Shown: positions 55,402-64,000, counted from the first letter of the stretch. The stretch is 64,000 nucleotides of DNA from Sporosarcina sp. Te-1 (GCF_017498505.1 NZ_CP071798.1:2749501-2813500); one strand, 5' to 3'. Numbers and translations: made by a program. The notes: generated by a model from the letters alone, not told the origin.

Positions 55402-56025
55402 ATGAAAAAATATAAGAAATGGGCCCTTTCCTTTGTCCTGTTGTGCAGTTCTATCGGAGTCTATTATTTTTCCACTACCAATTCATGTATGCGGAATGCC
55501 CCGCATTACAATTCTCTTTTAAAAAGTGATACAAACGAGTATAAACGGTTTAAACGGACGGAAGAGGCGATGAGGGAGTTTGGGAAATATGTGCCGCTCC
55601 CTAAAGACGAGCCGTATCTTATCCAGTGCACCTTTGGTGAAGTGACCTATAGTGCTGATGGAGAACCTGTGCAGTTTACGCATTTTGTCGAGTACGGAGA
55701 GGTAACAATGGATGTCCGTAAAGGTGCGAATTGGGAATATGACAAACAGCTCACAAACGGTATGTATTATTACCGTATCAGAAAAGATCCTTTTGACTAT
55801 TCTTTGGAGGCCGCGGGACTGGAAGATGTAAAGACCATTAGTTTGGATGACGGGGTAGAAGCGGTGCTCCTTCGTGATATTTTAGTGGAATGGAAGGATG
55901 ATCGGTTTTATTATCAACTATTTTACAGGGGCGGCTTTCCTTCGGAGACCGCGTTACCTTACTTAGCCAATTCGTCCAGAGTGAACATCAGCAAGGTACC
56001 CGCATGGGTGAATGAAATCCAATAA
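55402..56025 (+). CDS. Exported hypothetical protein (207 aa)
   Basis: N-terminal MKKYKKWALSFVLLCSSIG, then VYYFS, forms a signal anchor or uncleaved signal; no clear lipobox. The remaining 180 residues are hydrophilic, with aromatic beta-like segments (NGMYYYRIRKDPFDYSL and DRFYYQLFYRGGFPSET). GAAGGG lies five bases before the ATG. It is divergent from the TPR regulator and could be under its control. I do not recognise the family. Confidence 0.65.
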   Translation: MKKYKKWALSFVLLCSSIGVYYFSTTNSCMRNAPHYNSLLKSDTNEYKRFKRTEEAMREFGKYVPLPKDEPYLIQCTFGEVTYSADGEPVQFTHFVEYGEVTMDVRKGANWEYDKQLTNGMYYYRIRKDPFDYSLEAAGLEDVKTISLDDGVEAVLLRDILVEWKDDRFYYQLFYRGGFPSETALPYLANSSRVNISKVPAWVNEIQ

Positions 56026-56037
56026 AGTCGATAAGGA

Positions 56038-56077
56038 ACAAGCCACAAATCCAATCAATCCCCATTTTGTGGCTTGT
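56038..56077. terminator. Hairpin after the exported hypothetical gene
   Basis: A 12-base stem ACAAGCCACAAA/TTTGTGGCTTGT, 12 bases after the stop. It lacks a good T-tract, so it may be a weak terminator or a 3'-end stabilising structure. Confidence 0.5.
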
Positions 56078-56222
56078 AAAATCTAAACCTCACCTTCGGC
56101 CACCTACTCCAAATATCTAGCTTTATGTCCTTTACCTGAAAACGGTCAACACTTTGAACGACTCCATCTTTCAACCATTTGCCCTGGGGTGTTACCAATT
56201 TATCCAATCAACACGCACTTTC

Positions 56223-56684
56223 CTACGGTACATGTTTAGGCGACAGTACCGGCAAGCAAATTGACAGTTGATCTATTTGTCCGTTTTGTCCAGTGTAGAT
56301 CTCTACAATTTGATCTGTTGGGTGTTCTTGATATCCCTCCGCGTAAAGCCATTTTACCAATACCGAGTAGTACTCCCCCATTTTTGTTACATCAAACTCT
56401 GTTTCCAGCACGGCGAAAGACCCCTCCACTTGCAAATAGTCCATGCCGGACGGAATGCGGTCTACAGGACCTTCTGTAATGAACCCAATGTAAAAATAGC
56501 CAATCTTATGATCATCCCCCGTCTTCGGTTCATAGACGATGATACTGTCATTCGTAACGTTTGGAATTTCAGCCTTTCTATGACTGAATGTTCCTACCTT
56601 GCCAGGAATGATGGCCGCATATTCCGAGAAGGCCGCTACATATTTTGTGCCAACCATGTCGAGCTTCAACTCTTTGATTTCCAA
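56223..56684 (-). CDS. GyrI-like small-molecule-binding domain protein
   Basis: A stand-alone domain of about 153 residues. MEIKELKLDMVGTKYVAAFS, the YEPKTGDDHKIGYFYIGFIT strand region and MGEYYSVLVKWLYAEGY resemble the AraC effector-binding/GyrI-like fold, which binds hydrophobic ligands and sometimes protects against toxins. The preferred start is a TTG at 56684 with AAGGGGG eight bases upstream. Codons up to 56804 look non-conserved and run into the neighbouring terminator. Monocistronic. Confidence 0.7.
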   Translation of the reverse strand: MEIKELKLDMVGTKYVAAFSEYAAIIPGKVGTFSHRKAEIPNVTNDSIIVYEPKTGDDHKIGYFYIGFITEGPVDRIPSGMDYLQVEGSFAVLETEFDVTKMGEYYSVLVKWLYAEGYQEHPTDQIVEIYTGQNGQIDQLSICLPVLSPKHVP

Positions 56685-56790
56685 GCTATCCACCCCCTTT
56701 CTTACGTCTCTTATTTCTCTATATCCAGAGGAAAACCTTCTTTCAATTGGAAATGAATCTACAAAAACGGATGAAATTTTAGTCACACAA

Positions 56791-56822
56791 AAGCAGCCCC
56801 CCATTTAAAAGGGAAGCTGCTT
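56791..56822 (-). terminator. Terminator of the amino-acid ABC operon
   Basis: Minus-strand AGCAGCTTCCC/GGGGGGCTGCT stem followed by TTTTGTG, 30 bases after the ATPase stop. Confidence 0.75.
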
Positions 56823-56852
56823 CTCATTTTTCTTACATTGATGCGTTTTTGG

Positions 56853-57581
56853 TTACTTCACGTTCACCATCTCCAAAAACTGGCGTGTCCGTTCATTCGA
56901 CGAATGATTGAAAAATGTGTCCGGATCGGCATTTTCGATAATGCGCCCTTCGTCGAGCATGATAATACGGCTGGCGACTTCTCTGGCGAATTTCATTTCA
57001 TGTGTGACGACGACCATGGTCATGCCTTCGTTCGCGAGGTCTTGCATGACTTGCAAAACTTCTCCAACGAGTTCAGGGTCGAGCGCTGATGTCGGTTCAT
57101 CGAACAAGAGTGCTTTCGGTTCCATTGCGAGAGCTCGGGCTATCGCAACCCGTTGTTTTTGTCCGCCTGATAGCTTATTCGGGTAGACGTCTGCCTTGTC
57201 GGACAAGCCAACTTTTACAAGTAGTTCGCGGGCAAGCTGTTCCGCTTTAGACTTATCCATCTTTTTAACAATCATCGGCGCTTCAATAATATTTTCAAGT
57301 ACGGTCTTATGCGGAAACAGGTTGAAATGTTGAAACACCATCCCTACTTCTTCACGCACCTTAGGTAAGTTGTCTTTCTTCCGATCGACTTTCCGGCCAT
57401 CGATATAAATGTTTCCCTCTTGTGCTTTTTCCAGGAAGTTCAGGCAGCGGAGCAATGTACTTTTCCCGGAACCGCTGACACCGACCAATACGACGACTTC
57501 TCCCGGATGGATGTTCAGATCGATCCCTTTCAGCACTTCTAGCTTGCCGAATTTTTTATGGAGATTCTCTGTCTTGATCAT
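56853..57581 (-). CDS. Polar amino-acid ABC importer ATPase (GlnQ/ArtR-like)
   Basis: A 242-residue ATPase: Walker A GVSGSGKST, Q-loop MVFQHFNLFPHKT, signature LSGGQKQR, Walker B LLFDEPTSALD, H-loop VTHE, the His-Glu form typical of the polar amino-acid group. It comes 13 bases after the permease in a binding protein-permease-ATPase operon. Substrate is probably glutamine, arginine or cystine; residues do not decide. Confidence 0.9.
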   Translation of the reverse strand: MIKTENLHKKFGKLEVLKGIDLNIHPGEVVVLVGVSGSGKSTLLRCLNFLEKAQEGNIYIDGRKVDRKKDNLPKVREEVGMVFQHFNLFPHKTVLENIIEAPMIVKKMDKSKAEQLARELLVKVGLSDKADVYPNKLSGGQKQRVAIARALAMEPKALLFDEPTSALDPELVGEVLQVMQDLANEGMTMVVVTHEMKFAREVASRIIMLDEGRIIENADPDTFFNHSSNERTRQFLEMVNVK

Positions 57582-57594
57582 GCTGTTTCCTCCC

Positions 57595-58263
57595 TTATGA
57601 TTTATCTACATTCAATTTATTCTCATACAATCTGAGCAGTCCTGTAAAAATGAGAACGAGAACGAGATAGTAGAGTCCGACAACCATAAACGTCTCGAAT
57701 GGTAAAAAAGATGAGGCCGCTTCCCGGTTTGCCAGGCCGAATAATTCTGTAACACCAATAACGTAGACGAGGGACGAGTCCTTCAGCGTTATGATGAATT
57801 GGTTGCCGAGAGGCGGGATCGCAATACGCAATGCTTGAGGGAAAATAATCCGACGCATCGTCTGATTCTTATTCATACCGAGTGCAAGGCTAGCTTCCCG
57901 CTGTCCCCGATCAACTCCTTGGATGGCCCCCCGGAAAATTTCGGCGATGTAAGCACCGTTATGGACTCCAAGCGCGATGGCTCCCGCCCAGAAATTGGAC
58001 AGGACAATGATCGATGTAATCCCATAATACAAGAACATAATTTGAACTATGAGCGGCGTTCCCCGGATGACCGAGATATAAATATTGGCGATCGTACTAA
58101 GAATTTTCGATTTCGAAATTCTCATTAAGGCGAACACAATTCCGAGCACTATTCCGATTACAAGCGCAATTGCTGTTATTTTCAACGTGACGAGTGCCGC
58201 TTTCAAGAAGCCTTCGTACGTACGCATGAATACTTCATATATAGTTACTAATGTTTCTGGCAC
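57595..58263 (-). CDS. Polar amino-acid ABC importer permease
   Basis: A 222-residue HisM/GlnP-type permease with five helices. FVRGTPLIVQ-like segment (VIRGTPLIVQIMFLYYG) and the EAA loop EASLALGMNKNQTMRRIIFP are diagnostic. It probably works as a homodimer because a single permease gene is present. Confidence 0.92.
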   Translation of the reverse strand: MPETLVTIYEVFMRTYEGFLKAALVTLKITAIALVIGIVLGIVFALMRISKSKILSTIANIYISVIRGTPLIVQIMFLYYGITSIIVLSNFWAGAIALGVHNGAYIAEIFRGAIQGVDRGQREASLALGMNKNQTMRRIIFPQALRIAIPPLGNQFIITLKDSSLVYVIGVTELFGLANREAASSFLPFETFMVVGLYYLVLVLIFTGLLRLYENKLNVDKS

Positions 58264-58296
58264 TGGTCACTCCCTCTTTCTATTCCAAGTCTATTG

Positions 58297-59124
58297 TTAT
58301 TCCAGCAGTTCTGCATCTTCCAAATCGATCTCCAACAAATTTCGCTTAAACCATTTTTGGGAAATCTCCTCGTACGTACCGTCGTCGATGATTTCCTTCA
58401 ATGCTTTATCAATTTCATCACGCAATTTGTCATTATCTTTTCGAACAGCAATGGAAGGCTGTTCGACCCATAGCGGGTTACCAACTTCCTTGATCGCGAA
58501 ACCACTATCCTTCGCTTCAAATCCAACAATGTCGGAAGTTATAACTGCATCAAGGCGTCCCTTTACCGTCAAATCTTTCAACGCGACTACGTCACTGCTG
58601 TAATATTGCAGATTGTCTGATACTGTTTTTGCCGGTTCTTCATACGTAGACTGGGCGACGACGCCGATCTTCTTTCCTTTCAGATCGTCTGGCGATGTAA
58701 CGTCGTTATTATCTGCAGATACCCAAATCATTCCGCCAGAGTAATAGTATGGCTCAGTAAAAGCAGCCTGCTCTGCACGTTTCTTTGTGTATGCCATAGA
58801 ACCGATGATGGCATCATATTTTTTGGCAACCAAGCCTTGAAGGATCGTTTCAAACGGATTTGTTACCGGATTCGGCTCCAATCCCATTTTTTCCGCGATC
58901 GCTTTTCCAATTTCCACATCAAAGCCTGTTAACTCTCCGTTCTCTTCAAAGTTAAAAGGTTTATAAAGTCCACTGGCGGCATACGTCAACTTACCTTTAT
59001 TTACAAGCTCGTAGCCTTCTTCAGTTGTTGTAGCGCTCCCTTTTTCCTCTTTTTTTGTTCCGCAGGCTGTCAGTACCAGCATGACAGCTGCTAAGATGAT
59101 TACCCAATTCTTCATTTTACTCAT
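58297..59124 (-). CDS. Polar amino-acid-binding lipoprotein
   Basis: A 275-residue family-3 binding protein. The signal peptide MSKMKNWVIILAAVMLVLTAC has lipobox LTA|C. GKLTYAASGLYKPFNFEENG and LTGFDVEIGKAIAEKMGL are the family opening. The start at 59124 has GGGGAG seven bases upstream. First gene of the operon. Confidence 0.92.
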   Translation of the reverse strand: MSKMKNWVIILAAVMLVLTACGTKKEEKGSATTTEEGYELVNKGKLTYAASGLYKPFNFEENGELTGFDVEIGKAIAEKMGLEPNPVTNPFETILQGLVAKKYDAIIGSMAYTKKRAEQAAFTEPYYYSGGMIWVSADNNDVTSPDDLKGKKIGVVAQSTYEEPAKTVSDNLQYYSSDVVALKDLTVKGRLDAVITSDIVGFEAKDSGFAIKEVGNPLWVEQPSIAVRKDNDKLRDEIDKALKEIIDDGTYEEISQKWFKRNLLEIDLEDAELLE

Positions 59125-59299
59125 GATGAGTCTCCCCTTTTTGTCTCGGCATGTCACCGTTTTTTAGGTCACTAACTCACTTTCCCTATTGTTCTCTCGC
59201 TAAACATCTAATTTTGAGATTGTTTTCTTCTGGACTATTTAGGGAAGAAGGGCTTGTAAAGAGATTCATTGATTGAATAACTAAAGTGAGGTGGAGCTA

Positions 59300-60658
59300 A
59301 TGCCAGTGAATGGGAACCGGGATGAAATTTCAAGAGCGCTCATTCAACTGCTGCGAGAAGGGAATAAAGATAAGTTCAAGAAGGCAATTGAAGAGTTGCC
59401 TCCATTTGAGGTCGCAGCCCAGTACCGTTGCCTCCCGAAAAAACGGCGGCCGCTATTTCTTGAAATCATCAGCACGGAAAACGTTGTTACGCTGCTTCGG
59501 TATTTAACGAAGGGTGAACAGTTGAATGTGCTGAAAATCATCGGCCCGAAACGTTCGTATGAATTGCTTGATTTGATGAAGAGCGAGGATTTGTCCTATC
59601 TGTTATCCGACCTGCCCGATAAGGAAATCGAGCATCTGATTGCAGAACTGCGGCAAGAGGAGAAACGCGATATACGGAAGATGATGAAGTATCCAAAACG
59701 TTCGGCGGGGCGCATCATGACGAGCCGCTATGTATGGGTACATGAATCCTATTCAGTGGAAAAGACGATCGATAAACTAAAGAACTTCAAGGAATTCGCC
59801 CACTATCTAAACTATGTCTATATCATTACAGACGATAAGAAACTGGCCGGCGTCTTGTCCTATCGGGATTTATTGCTCGCCAAACCCGATGAATGCGTCA
59901 AGGACATCATGACAACAGATGTGGTCAGTGTGCACGAGACGACCCAGCAACGGGATGTCGCGAAAATGATCGGCCGATACGATTTTGTTTCGGTTCCCGT
60001 AGTGAACGACCAAAACGTTCTTGTCGGCATCATTACAGCGGATGATGTGCTTGACATCGTGGTACGGGAAGCGAATGAGGATATTGAGATGCTGTTCGCT
60101 TCTGGTAAATCAATCGATTTTAACACACCTCCGTTCATAGCCGCTTATCGCCGTTTGCCTTGGCTTATTCTCCTATTGTTCATCGGCCTCGTCTCAGGAA
60201 GTATCATTTCCAAGTTTGAAGATACATTGCAAGCAGTCGTCGCTTTGGCCTTCTTCATGCCGATGATTGCGGGGATGACCGGAAATACGGGAACCCAGTC
60301 GCTCGCAGTCGTTGTTCGTGGTTTGGCGTCCGATGACATGAATATGAAGAAATCATTGAAACTTGTTATGCGTGAACTCATCGTAGGAGTTCTTCTTGGC
60401 GTCGTCTGCGGTGCCGTCATTTCGATCATCGCGTATATTTGGCAAGGCAGTTTCACACTTGGCCTCGTTGTTGGTTCCTCCCTCGTCGCCACACTCATCA
60501 TCGGGACACTCGCCGGAACCGTCATTCCTCTTATCTTAAACAAATTCAAAGTCGATCCCGCTGTAGCTTCCGGTCCGTTGATCACGACCATCAACGATAT
60601 CCTGTCATTGCTCATCTATTTTGGGATCGCCACAATGTTTATTTCAAAACTGATGTGA
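59300..60658 (+). CDS. mgtE: Magnesium transporter MgtE
   Basis: A 452-residue Mg2+ channel. The helical N domain (about 1-130) is followed by two CBS domains (about 135-255), the plug helix, and a five-helix membrane domain starting RRLPWLILLLFIGLVSG. The selectivity region GMTGNTGTQSLAVVVRGLAS is intact. The N and CBS domains close the pore when cytosolic Mg2+ is high. Start is ATG at 59300 with GAGG eight bases upstream. No M-box riboswitch was recognised in the short leader. Confidence 0.96.
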   Translation: MPVNGNRDEISRALIQLLREGNKDKFKKAIEELPPFEVAAQYRCLPKKRRPLFLEIISTENVVTLLRYLTKGEQLNVLKIIGPKRSYELLDLMKSEDLSYLLSDLPDKEIEHLIAELRQEEKRDIRKMMKYPKRSAGRIMTSRYVWVHESYSVEKTIDKLKNFKEFAHYLNYVYIITDDKKLAGVLSYRDLLLAKPDECVKDIMTTDVVSVHETTQQRDVAKMIGRYDFVSVPVVNDQNVLVGIITADDVLDIVVREANEDIEMLFASGKSIDFNTPPFIAAYRRLPWLILLLFIGLVSGSIISKFEDTLQAVVALAFFMPMIAGMTGNTGTQSLAVVVRGLASDDMNMKKSLKLVMRELIVGVLLGVVCGAVISIIAYIWQGSFTLGLVVGSSLVATLIIGTLAGTVIPLILNKFKVDPAVASGPLITTINDILSLLIYFGIATMFISKLM

Positions 60659-60670
60659 CGTTGGCATAGT

Positions 60671-60703
60671 AAAAAGGAGTCCCCATGAGCGGGACTCCTT
60701 TTC
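60671..60703. terminator. Bidirectional terminator
   Basis: AAAAGGAGTCCC/GGGACTCCTTTT stem between the convergent mgtE and CoA-transferase genes. Confidence 0.92.
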
Positions 60704-60750
60704 ATCTACAGGTTGGTTATATGTCAACAGGCATTCACCTGATGGCACTC

Positions 60751-62265
60751 TTATATTTTTTCTTCCACTTTCGGACGCATGGTGCCGTGTTCCATCAAAT
60801 TCAAATGCCAGGAGAACGCCTTCTCTAGCACATGGGGCGTATGCCCTCCGCGTTCGAGCGCTTCCTCGTAATATGCCCAAAGTGGCTCTCGATAATCTGG
60901 ATGCGCGCAATTCTCGATGATCAAGCCGACCCGTTCACGTGGAGCAAGCCCCCGTATATCGGCATAGCCGTGTTCTGTGACGATGACATCGACATCATGC
61001 TCCGTATGATCGACATGCGAAACAAATGGAACGATACTTGAGATATCACCATCTTTTGCAACTGATTTGGTCACGAAGATCGCAAGTCGGGCGTTACGTG
61101 CAAAGTCGCCTGACCCGCCGATGCCATTCATCATTTTGGTCCCCGTCACATGTGTTGAATTGACATTCCCATAAATATCAAGTTCAAGCGCCGTATTGAT
61201 GGAGATTAAGCCGAGGCGGCGGATGATTTCCGGATGGTTGGAAATTTCCTGTGGCCGCATGACGAGTTTATCCCGGTATTTTTCAAAGTCAGAGAAAACC
61301 TGTTCCATCTTCTCTTGTGACAACGTAATGGATGCACATGATGCGAATCGGACTTTTCCCGCGTCCATTAAGTCGAATACCGCATCCTGCAATACTTCGG
61401 AGTACACTTCCAACTCCTCGAATTCGGAGTGCAGCATCCCATGAAGCACCGCATTCGCTTGAGAACCGATGCCGGATTGCAATGGTGCCAGCTTGTTCGT
61501 CATTCTGCCCGCCTTTACTTCCGTGCGAAGGAATTCGAGAAGATGCCCTGCCATCATTTGCGTTTCCTCGTCCGGCTGTGTAATCAATGATGGGGAATCT
61601 TGCTGATCTGTAAAGACAATCCCTTTGATTTTATCAAGCGCGACGGGAATCCCGATGGTGCCGATCCGATCCTCTGTCTTGGCCAGTGGAATCGGCAGAC
61701 GTTCGCCTTGCATGCCCGGGTCATACAAATCATGAACGCCTTCCAGCCCTGCTGTATGCGCCAAATTAATTTCAATAATGATCGACTTTGCATGCTGGGC
61801 AAACGAGTATGAATTTCCAACGGACGTCGAGGGAATCACCATCCCCTCCTCCGTAATTGCAACCGCTTCCAATATTGCGAAGTCAATCGAGTCGATGACA
61901 TTGGAACGAATCCATTCAGCTGTCTGCGATAAATGATGATCACAGAATAGAACATCACCCTTGTTAATGCTTGACCGCATCGCGCGCTCTGCTTGAAACG
62001 GCAACCGCTTATGTACAATCCCGGCCTCTGCAAAAAGCTTATCAATATCCGAACCCAGAGAGGCTCCCGTATAAACATTCACTTTGAACGATTCCGTTTC
62101 TGCCCGTTTGACTAGTGCCATGGGTACCGCTTTGGCATCCCCTGCCCGTGTAAATCCACTGAGCCCCAACGTCATCCCATCCGAAATCCATGACGCCGCC
62201 TCTTCGGGAGATACGACCAGTTCTTTTAATCCATCAATCCGAATCCGATCCATTTGCTGCCCCAT
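60751..62265 (-). CDS. Acetyl-CoA hydrolase / succinyl-CoA:acetate CoA-transferase family
   Basis: A 504-residue class I CoA-transferase of the AarC/Cat1/acetyl-CoA hydrolase family. The likely catalytic glutamate is E290 in VYSEVLQD. PLQSGIGSQANAVL and NTALELDIYGNVNSTHV are family blocks, and GGSGDFARNARLAIF the CoA-binding glycine loop. It moves CoA between acetate and another carboxylate (often succinate), or hydrolyses acetyl-CoA. A cre-like site lies about 50-65 bases upstream and a LytTR regulator gene precedes it. Confidence 0.88.
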   Translation of the reverse strand: MGQQMDRIRIDGLKELVVSPEEAASWISDGMTLGLSGFTRAGDAKAVPMALVKRAETESFKVNVYTGASLGSDIDKLFAEAGIVHKRLPFQAERAMRSSINKGDVLFCDHHLSQTAEWIRSNVIDSIDFAILEAVAITEEGMVIPSTSVGNSYSFAQHAKSIIIEINLAHTAGLEGVHDLYDPGMQGERLPIPLAKTEDRIGTIGIPVALDKIKGIVFTDQQDSPSLITQPDEETQMMAGHLLEFLRTEVKAGRMTNKLAPLQSGIGSQANAVLHGMLHSEFEELEVYSEVLQDAVFDLMDAGKVRFASCASITLSQEKMEQVFSDFEKYRDKLVMRPQEISNHPEIIRRLGLISINTALELDIYGNVNSTHVTGTKMMNGIGGSGDFARNARLAIFVTKSVAKDGDISSIVPFVSHVDHTEHDVDVIVTEHGYADIRGLAPRERVGLIIENCAHPDYREPLWAYYEEALERGGHTPHVLEKAFSWHLNLMEHGTMRPKVEEKI

Positions 62266-62315
62266 ACCGCCTTGCCCCTTTTCGTAACTTTTCGATAATC
62301 GTAAATCTATCGTAC

Positions 62316-62329
62316 CGCAACCGCTTTCA
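62316..62329 (-). promoter_or_regulatory. cre-like site (CcpA) upstream of the CoA-transferase
   Basis: Minus-strand TGAAAGCGGTTGCG matches the cre consensus TGWAARCGYTWNCW at 12 of 14. Catabolite control of an acetate/CoA gene is biologically sensible. Confidence 0.5.
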
Positions 62330-62480
62330 CGATAGGGGAATGAGGTGTATTTAAGAGAATATAAAGACGAATCGGAACAAATGTAGGGTCAAGCAGAAGA
62401 ATACTGTTTCAAGCAGTTGGTATAGTTTCCTCGGCAATGATTACCCATAGGAAACACTGCCAAGGAAAGACAGTCCGCAT

Positions 62481-63125
62481 TTAAAAACCGAGCATTTTCC
62501 GGAAATAGCTGGAATACGATTGACTGACCGGAATTTTTGCCCCATTTGCCATTCCAAGGACAAATGTAGAATGGGTATCCGGATAGATCTCCTTGATGTG
62601 GTGTACGTTCACAATAAACGAGCGGTGGCAGCGGACAAACAAATCACGCGGCAAACTAAACTCGAAGTTTTGAAGGGAGTTTTTATGGGTGCCTGTCAGC
62701 TGGTCGGCAATCACATACGTTTTACGATCCTTCACTTCGATGTAATGAACACCAGCAAACGGAACAGGGACCCATCCATCTTGCGTTCGGATCGTGACGA
62801 CCGACTTCCCTTCTGTAAATGCCGGATAGATGGCAACCACGCACCCTGCAAGCCGTCCTTCCTGATGGAACGGAACTGCCATCCCTTGATAAGGAACCCC
62901 GAAGACATCCCGTTGAATATAATCGGATACCCGCTGGTCCTCATGAAGCGCCTTAAACGCAATCGTACCTTCTTTAACTGGATCGCCCGGTTTTATTTTC
63001 AAATCGACTCGCTTACTCGGCCGGTAATAGACATATTCCTTTGTGTTCGCCACAACGAGGGAAATCTCGTCTGCGAATAATTCTCCCACAATATCGAGCA
63101 GGGCAGAATGATGCAATGTTTCCAT
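62481..63125 (-). CDS. LytTR-family regulator with PAS/YfmS-like sensor domain
   Basis: A 214-residue regulator. The N-terminal domain (about 1-110, with KIKPGDPVKEGTIAFKALHE and DVFGVPYQGMAVPF) resembles the sensor domain seen in YfmS-like soluble chemotaxis proteins. The C-terminal LytTR DNA-binding domain (about 115-214) has FVRCHRSFIVNVHHIKEI. AAAAGGAG precedes the ATG at 63125. There is no receiver domain, so it probably senses a small molecule directly. Its likely target is the CoA-transferase gene 215 bases downstream. Confidence 0.82.
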   Translation of the reverse strand: METLHHSALLDIVGELFADEISLVVANTKEYVYYRPSKRVDLKIKPGDPVKEGTIAFKALHEDQRVSDYIQRDVFGVPYQGMAVPFHQEGRLAGCVVAIYPAFTEGKSVVTIRTQDGWVPVPFAGVHYIEVKDRKTYVIADQLTGTHKNSLQNFEFSLPRDLFVRCHRSFIVNVHHIKEIYPDTHSTFVLGMANGAKIPVSQSYSSYFRKMLGF

Positions 63126-63151
63126 ATGGATAACTCCTTTTCCTGTTAACC

Positions 63152-63203
63152 TATACAAACAGTATAAATTCGCTTGTCAAAGAATCAAGCTCTCACTTAT
63201 AAT
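63152..63203. promoter_or_regulatory. Back-to-back promoters for LytTR regulator and CbpA
   Basis: Plus strand: TTGTCA (63174-63179), 18 bases, TATAAT (63198-63203). Minus strand: TTGACA (63180-63175), 17 bases, TGTATA (63157-63152). The two -35 hexamers overlap almost fully, so polymerases should compete. Confidence 0.6.
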
Positions 63204-63260
63204 AAAGTTTAATCAATATTTTGATTTAACAGAAATGACTGTAGACGAGGGGGAATCACG

Positions 63261-63890
63261 ATGCATATCCGAGACCTGACGCTGGAACGTTTAGCGGTGG
63301 CAACTGTTTCAATTGAAGAAACCGTGAAAAATGCATTAGACAAAATTAATGAGACGGGGTACCGCTGCATACCGGTTGTAGATCGACAGGATGCCTACAA
63401 AGGAATGCTATACAAGGTAGACTTGATCGAATTTCTGTACGAGGAGAAAGGGGATGAGCAATCACCGATCGATTCTCTCGTCCAGCATTCAGATATTTAT
63501 ATTACAGAAGATGAGTCCTTCTTGAATGCTCTTCTCCAAATCAAAGCATTGCCGTTCATCAGCGTCGTAAAAGACGGGAAGCTATTTGGCATTTTAACAC
63601 ACAACAAAGTTGAAAGCGTACTGGAAGACGCATTTGGACTGAAAACAGGCGGCATCAACATCACCCTCGCATCGACTGAGGCAAAAGGGATGATTAATCG
63701 TCTGACGAAAACCCTTCGTGACGATAATATCGAGGGATTACTGACACTCGATAACGGTTCCGCCCTGGCACGCCGCGTTGTCATCACATTGGAAGATACA
63801 CGAAGTGATGAGGAAGTTGAGAAGCTTCGTGAAAAGCTAGAAAAGAACGGTTTCCGTATTTTACAAGTTTCCAGATTGAATAAAAAATAA
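63261..63890 (+). CDS. cbpA: CBS-ACT protein, cyclic di-AMP-binding CbpA-like
   Basis: A 209-residue soluble protein. Two CBS motifs (about residues 5-60 and 68-125) are followed by an ACT-like domain (about 133-205, with VVITLEDTRSDEEVEKLREK). This order and length match the Listeria c-di-AMP-binding protein CbpA family. GAGGGGG precedes the ATG. Its downstream partner is unknown, though related CBS proteins modulate (p)ppGpp or ion homeostasis. Confidence 0.75.
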   Translation: MHIRDLTLERLAVATVSIEETVKNALDKINETGYRCIPVVDRQDAYKGMLYKVDLIEFLYEEKGDEQSPIDSLVQHSDIYITEDESFLNALLQIKALPFISVVKDGKLFGILTHNKVESVLEDAFGLKTGGINITLASTEAKGMINRLTKTLRDDNIEGLLTLDNGSALARRVVITLEDTRSDEEVEKLREKLEKNGFRILQVSRLNKK

Positions 63891-63895
63891 GCATA

Positions 63896-63937
63896 GAAAA
63901 GCGCCATCCTAATTTTAATTGGAATGGCGCTTCTTTG
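63896..63937. terminator. Bidirectional terminator
   Basis: AAAAGCGCCAT/ATGGCGCTTCTTT stem after cbpA. Confidence 0.85.
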
Positions 63938-63938
63938 T

Positions 63939-64000
63939 CTATTTCTTCTGGTCTTCCAAATCGCTTATGCAGCCAATTCCGATTCGGGTTTTGGAACAAG
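63939..64000 (-). CDS. Possible C-terminal end of a gene running off the right edge
   Basis: A minus-strand frame open to the edge ends in SDLEDQKK and a TAG at 63941-63939, right beside the terminator, as a real gene end would. Another frame stops at 63965. Only about 20 codons are visible, so no product can be named. Confidence 0.25.
   Translation of the reverse strand, partial: CSKTRIGIGCISDLEDQKK

Noticed and set aside
59158..59299. M-box magnesium riboswitch before mgtE
   Set aside because: The leader is too short and shows none of the conserved M-box helices by eye.

Overview
The window looks like the chromosome of a low-to-mid-GC, endospore-lineage Firmicute, most likely Planococcaceae and Sporosarcina-like. 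Reasons: a DppA-ykf peptide operon of Bacillus type, strong GGAGG ribosome sites with many TTG starts, a urease very close to that of Sporosarcina pasteurii, a Trp T-box, a CbpA-type CBS protein and a DUF4003 protein. This is inferred from gene content only. No rRNA, tRNA, complete mobile element or CRISPR array was seen.

Layout. 1-1468: a minus-strand two-component system whose kinase runs off the left edge. 1633-3626: two plus-strand membrane proteins. 3698-4174: an acyl-CoA thioesterase. 4296-14271: one long minus-strand cluster that reads ureA-B-C-E-F-G-D followed by a five-gene peptide/nickel-type ABC importer, so nickel enzyme, metallochaperones and probable nickel uptake are co-transcribed. 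14678-24498: dppA-B-C-D-E-ykfA-B-C-D, which imports and dismantles cell-wall peptides, with a CodY-like box inside its promoter. 24704-25114: two tandem, recently duplicated secreted mini-proteins. 25473-31170: oppD-F-B-C-A. 31595-38833: trpE-D-C-F-B-A plus a DUF4003 gene, controlled by a Trp-specific T-box, with a 21-bp tandem repeat between trpE and trpD and no trpG.

39460-46580: an RsuA/RluF-type pseudouridine synthase, a membrane-anchored S15 peptidase, an ATPase plus giant-permease ABC pair, and an AEC-family carrier. 46936-49601: an MFS exporter facing a TPR-type XRE regulator across two identical-arm palindromes, with a 13-codon leader ORF ahead of the exporter. 49739-55228: the most interesting stretch. 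It holds a NprR/PlcR-like regulator whose stop overlaps the start of a 42-residue secreted pro-peptide, then a 104-residue secreted protein with its own promoter, then a second giant-permease ABC pair. This has the architecture of a peptide quorum-sensing (RRNPP) module with a secreted effector and transporter.

55402-64000: a small exported protein, a GyrI-like domain protein, a polar amino-acid ABC importer, mgtE, a CoA-transferase with a cre-like site and adjacent LytTR regulator, a c-di-AMP-binding CbpA-like protein, and possibly the C-terminal end of one more gene at the right edge.

Peptide handling is a theme. Two oligopeptide importers, a D-aminopeptidase, murein-peptide hydrolases, an S15 peptidase, two secreted mini-peptides and a regulator/pro-peptide pair lie within about 50 kb. 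Import of processed signal peptides through Opp or Dpp is therefore a reasonable but untested link between the regions.
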